From: an uncultured bacterium
GTDB taxonomy: Bacteria; Actinomycetota; Aquicultoria; SKW223
Length of the DNA: 10,911 bases
Assembly (NCBI GenBank): GCA_938042205.1
Contig: CALIRS010000108.1
Coordinates: forward strand, 1 to 10,911
Reading direction: 5' to 3'
Shown in pieces: positions 4,960 through 10,911 of this stretch (position 1 is its first letter; every line of letters starts with the position of its first letter). The position numbers and the translations under genes are program-made. The notes under the pieces were generated by a model, which saw nothing but the letters and a program-made list of their open reading frames with translations, did not search any database and was not told the DNA's origin.

Positions 4960-6357
4960 CTATTTTTTTCCTTTGTAGAATTTCTCGATATATTCTCTCT
5001 TAATGCGCTTCAGTTCTTCCTTCGGAAATACTGATAAGAGCTCCCAGCTAAGTTCAAGAGTATCTTCGATGCTTCTATCTTCATCCCCCTGACCAATAAA
5101 ACGGTCTTCGAATTCCTCTGCGAATTTCAGATACTTTCGATCAGTTTCAGTTAAAGCTTCTTCACCAATAATTGAAACCAGCCTCCTCAAATCTCTACCT
5201 TCTGCATAGGAGGCATAAAGCTGATCAGCCACATTTCGATGATCTTCTCGAGTCTTTTCCTCTCCAATACCTAAATTCATCAATCGGGAAAGGGAGGGAA
5301 GAACGTCGATTGGAGGGTAAACACCTCTTCTGTGCAGGTGACGTGAAAGTACGATCTGCCCTTCAGTAATGTATCCCGTGAGGTCAGGTATAGGATGGGT
5401 GATATCATCATCAGGCATGGTAAGTATTACTAGCTGAGTAATAGAACCTTCTTTTTCTTTAATCCTGCCCGCTCGTTCATAGATCGTCGCCAAGTCGGTG
5501 TACATATAACCAGGGTAACCCCTTCTTCCAGGAACTTCCTCACGGGCAGTTGATATTTCACGAAGTGCCTCGCAATAATTCGTCATGTCAGTAAGAATTA
5601 CTAAGACGTGCATGTCTTTCTCAAATGCCAGATATTCAGCCACCGTCAAAGCACATCTTGGAGTAAGCAGTCTTTCAACAGTTGGATCGTCCGCCAGATT
5701 CAGGAAGAAGACAACTCTTTCAAGGGCTCCTGTCATCTGGAATTCCCTTCGAAAGAAAGCAGCTTCGCGGTGAGTAATGCCCATCGCCGCGAAGACGATA
5801 GCAAATTCCTCACCGCCTCTTACTTTCGCTTGTCTGATAATCTGTGCCACCAGCTCATTCGCTGGAAGACCGGCACCAGAAAATATAGGCAACTTCTGAC
5901 CCCGCACCAGCGTGTTCAGCCCATCTATTGCAGAAATTCCTGTTTGAATGAAGTCCTGGGGCTGTGCCCTTGCAAATGGATTAATAGGCGCACCGGTAAC
6001 ATCTAATCGCTGTTCAGGAATAATAGGGGGACCTCCGTCAATAGGAGCACCCCTTCCAGAAAAAATCCTTCCAAGCATTTCGCCAGAGACATCAATTTTA
6101 GCAACTTCCTCTTTAAAGCGTATTCTTGTTCTTTTAACGTCGACGCCTTCTGTGCCCTCAAAAACCTGGATTACCGCATAGTTTTCGGTGCACTCAAGAA
6201 CCTGTCCACTTCTCCTGCCACCATTATCGAAGATTACTTCTACCATTTCGTTAAAAGAAACCCCATGCACATTTTCGACAAAAAGCAAGGGTCCGGTGAC
6301 ATAAGAAATGGTTCGGTATTCTTTTTCAATCAAGCTAAATTTTTTCCTCGCCATCAC
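4960..6357 (-). CDS. atpB: V/A-type ATPase subunit B (non-catalytic)
   Basis: The regulatory B subunit alternates with A in the head and supplies an arginine finger to the A active site. The N-terminal barrel EYRTISYVTGPLLFVENV precedes the nucleotide fold. The P-loop is degenerate, SGAGLPANELVAQI at about 160-173, as expected for a non-catalytic B subunit. LPSLSRLMNLGIGEEKTREDH (about 353-373) contains the likely arginine finger (R358), by comparison with Enterococcus NtpB. The full length of 465 is normal. The frame starts at GTG 6357, overlapping the atpA TGA. An ATG one codon later (6354-6352, in a TGATG junction) is equally plausible. The SD AGAGGTG (6369-6363) suits either start. The tight junction implies coupled translation with A at 1:1. 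Confidence 0.97.
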   Translation of the reverse strand: MMARKKFSLIEKEYRTISYVTGPLLFVENVHGVSFNEMVEVIFDNGGRRSGQVLECTENYAVIQVFEGTEGVDVKRTRIRFKEEVAKIDVSGEMLGRIFSGRGAPIDGGPPIIPEQRLDVTGAPINPFARAQPQDFIQTGISAIDGLNTLVRGQKLPIFSGAGLPANELVAQIIRQAKVRGGEEFAIVFAAMGITHREAAFFRREFQMTGALERVVFFLNLADDPTVERLLTPRCALTVAEYLAFEKDMHVLVILTDMTNYCEALREISTAREEVPGRRGYPGYMYTDLATIYERAGRIKEKEGSITQLVILTMPDDDITHPIPDLTGYITEGQIVLSRHLHRRGVYPPIDVLPSLSRLMNLGIGEEKTREDHRNVADQLYASYAEGRDLRRLVSIIGEEALTETDRKYLKFAEEFEDRFIGQGDEDRSIEDTLELSWELLSVFPKEELKRIKREYIEKFYKGKK

Positions 6358-8105
6358 TGATACACCTCTATTTTTTCAATATCAGTTATCATGCGCTCAA
6401 TCATATCCCCGATTTTTACTTCGGCTTCATCAGAAGGTATTTCCTTCATTCTGGAAATTTCAACTTTGTAAGGCAAGGAGAACAATTGAGAAAGCGAAGA
6501 TCCTCTGCGTAGAGCTTCCTGTCCTTTTTCATAGAAAGTCATTATTGCTTTAAGCATCATATACTGCTTCTTAAGCGGACAAAAAGCATCAAAGTCGCTA
6601 AAGGCAAACTGTTGCAGGTAGTCTTCTCTGAGCATCTGTGCAACCTCAAGTACCAATCTTTCGTTTTCAGGTAGTGCGTCAGGTCCGACTAACTGCACAA
6701 TTTCTTGCAGTTCGGCTTCCCTCTGAAGAACCGACATTGCTTCTCCGCGCAGCCGTGGAAAGTCTTCTGCGACCCGGTCCCGATATACGTCCTGAATTGT
6801 TTTCAGATAAAGCGAATAGCTTTTTGTCCAGGAAATCGCTGGAAAATGGCGCCTGTGTGCCAGGCTGGTGTCAAGTGCCCAGAAAGCTCCCGTGATCCGA
6901 AGAGAGTTTTGAGTCATCGGTTCAGAAAAATCGCCACCAGGAGGGGAAACTGCTCCTATAAGCGAAACTGAACCTACCCGGTCTTCTGAACCAAGACAGA
7001 CCACCCTGCCTGCTCGTTCATAGAAATTTGCCAGACGGGTAGCCAGATATGCAGGATAACCCTCTTCGCCAGGCATTTCTTCCAGTCTTCCTGAGACCTC
7101 GCGCATCGCTTCCCCCCACCTGGATGTTGAGTCAGCCATCATCGCTACGTCATAACCCATATCACGGTAGTACTCTGCGAGTGTTACTCCGGTATAAATC
7201 GAAGCTTCCCTCGCAGCCACCGGCATATTGGAAGTGTTTGCGATAAGAATCGTTCTCTCCATTAACGGGTTGCCCGTTTTTTCATCTTTCAACTTTGGAA
7301 ACTCGGTCAAAACTTCTGTCATTTCGTTGCCTCGCTCTCCGCAACCAACATAGATAATCACATCTGCGTCAGCCCATTTGGCAAGAGTCTGCTCAGTAAC
7401 AGTTTTTCCGGTGCCAAAACCGCCGGGAATTATTGCGCTTCCACCTTTGGGAATGGGGAAAAAAGTATCAAACACTCTTTGCCCGGTGGTAAGTGGTTCT
7501 TGCGGATCAAGTTTAATTTTATATGGCCTCGGTCTTCTGACAGGCCATACCTGGTACATCTTTAGTGGGGTGCCGTCTTCAAGTACAGCTACCGGTTCCT
7601 CAACCGTAAATTCTCCTTCCTCTATCTGTGAAATAACTCCCTCGGTATTTTCAGGGACCATTACCCTGTGAGCAATGCTTCTGGTTTCCTGAACCTCACC
7701 AATGATATCTCCACTAACCACTTTATCGCCGGCTTTCTTCAGAGGCTTAAAATGCCATTTAGTATTACGCGGCAGAGCAAAAGCTGTTAATCCCCTGGAA
7801 ACCATCGGTCCCGCTTCCTTAAAAAGTTCTGGCAAGGGCCTCTGGATTCCGTCAAAAATAGATTTCAAAAGTCCGGGACCGAGTTCAACCATGAGTGGAT
7901 TTTCGGTACTCAATACAGGCTCACCCACGGTCAAGCCTGCAGTCTCTTCATATACTTGAATAACGGCTACATCTTTTTCAAGGCGAATTATTTCCCCGAT
8001 TAAGCCAAGATCGCCAACCTTAACGACGTCATACATCCTCGAGCCAGTCATTCCCTTCGCCTCAACCACAGGACCAGTTATCCTCGCAATATAACCTTCT
8101 ATCAT
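6354..8105 (-). CDS. atpA: V/A-type ATPase catalytic subunit A
   Basis: The catalytic subunit hydrolyses or makes ATP in the cytoplasmic A3B3 head. It has 583 residues, full length. The N-terminal barrel (1-70) is followed by the V/A-specific non-homologous insertion (about 115-190). Walker A GGFGTGKT is at 228-235, the catalytic glutamate in GCGERGNE is at about 257, and the Walker B region MMADSTSRWGE at 321-331. VSPPGGDFSEPMTQN at about 385-399 is typical. Nothing essential is missing. The ATG at 8105 has a strong GAGGTG SD 5 nt upstream and follows the atpF stop by 10 nt. Such enzymes may run as an ion-pumping ATPase or as a synthase; the sequence does not say which direction dominates. 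Confidence 0.98.
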   Translation of the reverse strand: MIEGYIARITGPVVEAKGMTGSRMYDVVKVGDLGLIGEIIRLEKDVAVIQVYEETAGLTVGEPVLSTENPLMVELGPGLLKSIFDGIQRPLPELFKEAGPMVSRGLTAFALPRNTKWHFKPLKKAGDKVVSGDIIGEVQETRSIAHRVMVPENTEGVISQIEEGEFTVEEPVAVLEDGTPLKMYQVWPVRRPRPYKIKLDPQEPLTTGQRVFDTFFPIPKGGSAIIPGGFGTGKTVTEQTLAKWADADVIIYVGCGERGNEMTEVLTEFPKLKDEKTGNPLMERTILIANTSNMPVAAREASIYTGVTLAEYYRDMGYDVAMMADSTSRWGEAMREVSGRLEEMPGEEGYPAYLATRLANFYERAGRVVCLGSEDRVGSVSLIGAVSPPGGDFSEPMTQNSLRITGAFWALDTSLAHRRHFPAISWTKSYSLYLKTIQDVYRDRVAEDFPRLRGEAMSVLQREAELQEIVQLVGPDALPENERLVLEVAQMLREDYLQQFAFSDFDAFCPLKKQYMMLKAIMTFYEKGQEALRRGSSLSQLFSLPYKVEISRMKEIPSDEAEVKIGDMIERMITDIEKIEVYQ

Positions 8106-8115
8106 GATCTCACCT

Positions 8116-8445
8116 CTATTCCCCTAACTTAATATCAAACCCGATTGCCCTTCTGATAAGGCTTGCTAAATAAGTTCTTCTTTCTTCTGTGATATCAATG
8201 GTTTTTTTCGCCGGAATTGGAACCAAAATTGGACGGTACAGCTTATCTATTCGCTGCTGCAGCCTTTCGTCAATCCCCTTCAGGAAATCATCATTGATAA
8301 CAATGATTCCGATGGTATCGTCGTTAAGCATCCTTATAAGAATCGCACGTGCTTCTTCTGGCGAATTGGCAATGGTAGTCTCAACCGGTGTTAATTTGAA
8401 GCCATCAGATGATTCTTCATCAGTGATAACAGCTACCTTATACAA
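8116..8445 (-). CDS. atpF: V/A-type ATPase subunit F (rotor)
   Basis: Subunit F is a small Rossmann-like protein that binds subunit D near the base of the central shaft. The 109 residues begin MYKVAVITDEESSDGFKL and contain GIIVINDDF (about 46-54) and a RPILVPIPAKK segment (about 71-81), matching the family pattern. The start is TTG (8445-8443). GGGAGG (8460-8455) lies 9 nt upstream, inside the last codons of atpC, and no in-frame ATG exists near the conserved N-terminus. The gene overlaps the atpC end by 8 nt, so translation is likely coupled. Confidence 0.94.
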   Translation of the reverse strand: MYKVAVITDEESSDGFKLTPVETTIANSPEEARAILIRMLNDDTIGIIVINDDFLKGIDERLQQRIDKLYRPILVPIPAKKTIDITEERRTYLASLIRRAIGFDIKLGE

Positions 8446-9499
8446 TGATTAGCGCCTCCCTTATGGTATCTTCTTCCATACCCACCGCTTTCCCTCTAAC
8501 AATAATTCTTAAGTTAACCACTTCATTGTACTTTGTCCATACATAAGCGATAACCACTCCAATTGTAAGCGGATCAACTAAAAATAGTTTATTGGCTGAT
8601 CTAACCATAAATTCCTCAAGTGCACGCTGAAAAGAAGAAACAAGTCCATTGCCCACAAACTTACGCATACCATCCTCAATCGCTTTTTGATAAGGAGTTC
8701 CGGCAACAACTTCCTGAATCATCACTGGCTCTTCTGCTTCCACCATCAACTTATACCTGTCTTCTCCAAATTTTCTTCCATCAGGTATGAAATATCCCAT
8801 AGCAGCATCAGAAGATACTACATCCTTTGAAAGTCTCAAAGAAGTGAGAATGTTGGTAAAATCGATTTCCATCTGTAAAAACTCCTTAAGCAACAGTGCA
8901 TTCATATCGGTACCATACTTGCTAATCTCTTCAAACGATTTCTGATAAAAATAAACATCAAGGGGCAACTCCAGGTCAAGCAGATTTCCCGTCTCAGAAT
9001 ACTTCATGAGCGCGCCTCGCAAAGGATATGCAAAGGGGGAAAACCAGCTTGACAGAAGATTTACCACACTTTTGATATCAGGCTGCTCAGCAAGCCTCGC
9101 CAGAAGTGGCTCAGTAAGTTCTCCTGCAGGTAAAACTGCATCCATTACCTCCGCAACGGTGGCGCCCACATGCTTTCCTCGAAGTATTGACTTAATATTG
9201 GAAAGATCAAACCTGCCGAAAAGCACTCGCACAAGTGGTTTTGCGTCCTGAGATGTAAAAGCGACTATCTCAGAAAAAGAGCGAGCCAGGTTCGCCTTCA
9301 GCCCTCTTTCAATGCCAGAATAACCTGGTGTGTCAATTAGTGCAGCCGTGATATCGTCACGATAAGAAGTTTCTGAAAGAATAGTAACAATATCATCGGT
9401 AGTAATAGTATCAATTAGACGCTCATATAGTTCAGGAGGCAAAAGATCTCTCTTAAAACTCCTGATGCGAGCTAATTCATAATCCATTCGAACGCTCAT
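8438..9499 (-). CDS. atpC: V/A-type ATPase subunit C (socket between rotor shaft and c-ring)
   Basis: Subunit C (the d/AC39 homologue) is the funnel-shaped adaptor that seats the D-F shaft on the K-ring. The 353 residues are soluble and nearly all helical. Recognisable family elements are ARIRSFKRDLLPPELYERL near the N-terminus, FGRFDLSNIKSILRGK at about 114-129, and the C-terminal NLRIIVRGKAVGM (about 331-343). The internal repeat-like three-lobed architecture fits the length. The ATG at 9499 overlaps the atpE TGA by one base (TGATG), with only a weak GGTAA-type SD, so it probably depends on ribosomes finishing atpE. Its 3' codons carry the SD for atpF. Confidence 0.93.
   Translation of the reverse strand: MSVRMDYELARIRSFKRDLLPPELYERLIDTITTDDIVTILSETSYRDDITAALIDTPGYSGIERGLKANLARSFSEIVAFTSQDAKPLVRVLFGRFDLSNIKSILRGKHVGATVAEVMDAVLPAGELTEPLLARLAEQPDIKSVVNLLSSWFSPFAYPLRGALMKYSETGNLLDLELPLDVYFYQKSFEEISKYGTDMNALLLKEFLQMEIDFTNILTSLRLSKDVVSSDAAMGYFIPDGRKFGEDRYKLMVEAEEPVMIQEVVAGTPYQKAIEDGMRKFVGNGLVSSFQRALEEFMVRSANKLFLVDPLTIGVVIAYVWTKYNEVVNLRIIVRGKAVGMEEDTIREALIIV
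8455..8460 (-). promoter_or_regulatory. SD that fixes the atpF TTG start
   Basis: GGGAGG within the final codons of atpC sits 9 nt before the TTG at 8445. It is the only credible initiation signal for subunit F and couples its translation to subunit C. Confidence 0.65.
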
Positions 9500-10083
9500 C
9501 AGTTACCAAAAAGCTGGGAGAACACCTCCGTACGAAACTCTTTCCGGGCTTTTTCAATCAGAACTTCGTAGCTACCGTTGAGTATGGTTTTCTCTTCGGA
9601 ATCGCTGACGATGATGCCTCCCTTGAAGTTGTTTGACGGGATCACCTCAGCATTTTTGTTTATTTCCCGGACAAGATCTTCAACAATTTTAACATCCTCT
9701 TTCCTGGTTTTAATCACTAAAGAGCCAGGAGATTTATAAGCATCGATAACGTTAACAAGAATCTTCTTAAGAAGATGCTTCTTCTCTTCTCCTTTTAAAC
9801 TGACAAGCCACTTTTCAAAGTCTTCGAATACTTTCTCAACTGCTCTTTCAGTAGCTTCAGATTGTATTTTTTTAGCCTTAAGTCGAGATGCATTTACTAT
9901 TTCTGCAGCTTCAGTAGCTATTTTTTCCTTTTCCCTTTCTATGGCTTCTGCCTTAGCTACCTCTGCTTTTTGCTCCGCCTCTGTAATAATATGATTCGCC
10001 TGCTCAATGGCCCTCTCTTTTATCTCAGCAATCATCAGTTCGCACTCTTCATCAAGTGCTCGTAGGATATCATCTATCGCCAC
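9499..10083 (-). CDS. atpE: V/A-type ATPase subunit E (peripheral stalk)
   Basis: Subunit E forms the coiled-coil peripheral stalk that holds the A3B3 head still against the membrane stator. The chosen start is GTG (10083-10081), giving about 194 residues beginning (V)AIDDILRALDEECELMIAEI. GGAGGG (10095-10090) lies 6 nt upstream. A longer reading to an ATG at 10122 would overlap atpK by 26 nt and add a non-conserved MRPLLQSNSGGIG. The N-terminal half is an Ala/Glu/Lys-rich long helix, and the C-terminal half has the globular E-type fold with GGIIVSDSEEKTILNGSYE. It lies 13 nt after the atpK stop. Subunit G/H, its usual coiled-coil partner, is not in the window. Confidence 0.93.
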   Translation of the reverse strand: MAIDDILRALDEECELMIAEIKERAIEQANHIITEAEQKAEVAKAEAIEREKEKIATEAAEIVNASRLKAKKIQSEATERAVEKVFEDFEKWLVSLKGEEKKHLLKKILVNVIDAYKSPGSLVIKTRKEDVKIVEDLVREINKNAEVIPSNNFKGGIIVSDSEEKTILNGSYEVLIEKARKEFRTEVFSQLFGN

Positions 10084-10089
10084 TCCAAT

Positions 10090-10095
10090 CCCTCC
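10090..10095 (-). promoter_or_regulatory. SD that fixes the atpE GTG start
   Basis: GGAGGG lies 6 nt before GTG (10083) and just after the atpK stop. It favours the shorter E protein over an ATG start inside atpK. Confidence 0.65.
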
Positions 10096-10096
10096 A

Positions 10097-10315
10097 CTAT
10101 TTGATTGTAAAAGCGGCCGCAAAACCCAGGATAACGATCAGCTCAGGTAAAGCCATAATGACGACAATCAGTCCAAAAAGTTCAGGTTTCTCGACGATGC
10201 CGCCGACCGCTGCCGAGCCAATCCGGGCCTGTGCCATTCCTGTTCCAATGCCCGCAAGACCAAATGCCAGCGCTTTAGCCAGCGCCGCAAGTCCAGCTCC
10301 AAGTCCAGCTTCCAT
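10097..10315 (-). CDS. atpK: V/A-type ATPase subunit K (membrane ring c subunit)
   Basis: This proteolipid of the ion-translocating ring has 72 residues forming two membrane helices (about 5-37 and 46-71) with a polar loop VEKPELFG. The ion-carrying carboxylate is E58 in ALPELIVILG. Helix 1 has the Gly-rich GIGTGMAQARIGSAAVGG, including Q29. A Na+ ring often also has Ser or Thr right after the glutamate, but here it is Leu59, so the coupling ion is uncertain. The two-helix form means the ring gene has not undergone the duplication seen in Enterococcus NtpK. The start ATG has the best SD in the operon, AGGAGGTGA, which fits the need for many copies per enzyme. Confidence 0.96.
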   Translation of the reverse strand: MEAGLGAGLAALAKALAFGLAGIGTGMAQARIGSAAVGGIVEKPELFGLIVVIMALPELIVILGFAAAFTIK

Positions 10316-10319
10316 TACT

Positions 10320-10328
10320 TCACCTCCT
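10320..10328 (-). promoter_or_regulatory. Consensus SD of atpK embedded in the end of atpI
   Basis: AGGAGGTGA is formed by the last two Arg codons and the stop of atpI. AGGAGG ends 7 nt before the atpK ATG. It matches anti-SD perfectly, unlike the weaker sites of atpC or atpB. Confidence 0.7.
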
Positions 10329-10911
10329 CTTCATCGAAAATGGTTTGTACTCTTTTCCGCCTGCCTCGAAAAACTTATCGAAAAATTCGAGTACATTAAG
10401 TCGGACTGAGTGAATTGTTGAACTAAATGTGTGCATTACAAGGTTAAGACTGTGAATTACGAGCGCAATCGCCGCTCCCAGCACGATATTATTAACAGAC
10501 TTCTGCATTTTCCAGGCAACCACCGCTAGTACCACACCAGCAATTCCAAGCGCCATAATTCGCAAATAGCTGGCAACGTGCCCAAAGACAGTTAGAATGT
10601 GAATCGCTCCAACAACTCCACCGCCCCAGATAATCATTACCGCGGAAATAAATACTGCCAGAATGCCCACTGTTGCCAGCGGTTCAGGTAGCTTTTGCAT
10701 AGAAGCACCTATAATCGTCAATGAGCCAATGAGAAGCATTAGAAATCCTACCTTCTCTACCAGGTGTTTCACAGCACGTTCTCGAATGGAATTAATTATT
10801 CCAAGAGCTAATCCGAGTATTATATGGCCAAGCCCAAGCCCGATGGCAAACATTAGATATGCGTTAATAAAAGTAGATTCCTCGTAAGCACGATGGAATG
10901 GCAGGTGAAGC
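10320..10911 (-). CDS. atpI: V/A-type ATPase subunit I (membrane stator), C-terminal part
   Basis: Subunit I (the a-subunit homologue) is the static membrane partner that provides the ion half-channels beside the K-ring. The open frame runs without a stop to the window edge, so about 196 C-terminal residues are seen and the large N-terminal cytoplasmic domain lies outside. The visible part begins LHLPFHRAYEESTFINAYLM, then several membrane helices. HVASYLRIMALGIAGVVLA (about 111-129 of the visible part) contains the arginine expected to face the ring glutamate. The C-terminal IHSVRLNVLEFFDKFFEAGG, ending KPFSMKRR, is characteristic. An internal ATG at 10853 is not the real start. The final codons form the SD of atpK. 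Confidence 0.95.
   Translation of the reverse strand, partial: LHLPFHRAYEESTFINAYLMFAIGLGLGHIILGLALGIINSIRERAVKHLVEKVGFLMLLIGSLTIIGASMQKLPEPLATVGILAVFISAVMIIWGGGVVGAIHILTVFGHVASYLRIMALGIAGVVLAVVAWKMQKSVNNIVLGAAIALVIHSLNLVMHTFSSTIHSVRLNVLEFFDKFFEAGGKEYKPFSMKRR

Noticed and set aside
5466..7034. Near-identical stretch around ctgctcgttcatag occurring twice (about 5470 and 7010)
   Set aside because: Both copies encode the conserved YERAGR motif in the paralogous B and A subunits. This is shared ancestry, not a mobile or regulatory repeat.
9499..10122. Longer subunit E starting from the ATG at 10122
   Set aside because: It would overlap atpK by 26 nt and add non-conserved residues without an SD. 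GTG at 10083 has GGAGGG 6 nt upstream.
10056..10409. 117-codon plus-strand open frame across atpE/K/I
   Set aside because: It is a shadow of the Ala/Gly-rich atpK and flanking genes, with Pro/Ala/Ser bias and no SD. All ATPase genes on the other strand are complete.
1..10911. CRISPR array, insertion sequence, attachment site, tRNA or rRNA
   Set aside because: I found no spaced repeats, transposase-like frame, terminal inverted repeats, or tRNA/rRNA-like sequence on reading both strands.

Overview
The window is a compact bacterial chromosome segment, AT-leaning by eye. Nearly all of it is transcribed from the minus strand. RimI, TsaB and a TsaE-type ATPase mark it as bacterial rather than archaeal. 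The V/A-type ATPase would suit an anaerobe or thermophile, but the sequence alone does not fix the phylum.

Layout, in minus-strand transcription order from the right edge. Positions 10911 to 4252 hold a V/A-type ATPase operon in the order I-K-E-C-F-A-B-D. Subunit I is cut by the window edge, and any G/H stalk gene would lie beyond it. Gene junctions are very tight: TGATG or short overlaps, with gaps of 36 nt or less. Several starts are non-AUG and are set by strong Shine-Dalgarno (SD) sequences: atpF TTG and atpE GTG. The operon encodes the rotor (D, F, K-ring), the catalytic head (A3B3), the peripheral stalk (E) and the collar and stator (C, I).

Positions 4178-4251 are a short convergent spacer. 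A plus-strand gene at 3815-4177 encodes a 120-residue helical protein I do not recognise. It has its own SD and a good -10 box.

A 181-nt divergent spacer (3634-3814) separates it from a second minus-strand cluster: nitroreductase, FmdB-like zinc ribbon, type-4 uracil-DNA glycosylase, tsaE, tsaB, rimI. These genes are coupled by short gaps or overlaps and probably form one transcript. It would start at a TATAAT box so close to the nitroreductase ATG that the mRNA may be leaderless. The cluster combines tRNA t6A synthesis, ribosomal-protein acetylation and DNA repair; tsaD is not adjacent.

Downstream of rimI, positions 144-673 carry an unmistakable but badly decayed CBS-CBS-ACT gene (AcuB-like), with frameshifts, in-frame stops and internal loss. 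At the left edge, positions 1-116 are the first 38 codons of the next minus-strand gene, probably a class III PLP aminotransferase.

The most notable items are the decayed regulatory gene inside an otherwise intact operon, the candidate leaderless promoter with an overlapping palindrome, the unrecognised 120-residue gene, and a clamp-binding-like C-terminus on the glycosylase. I see no CRISPR array, insertion sequence, tRNA or rRNA, and no clear case for a wholly new system.
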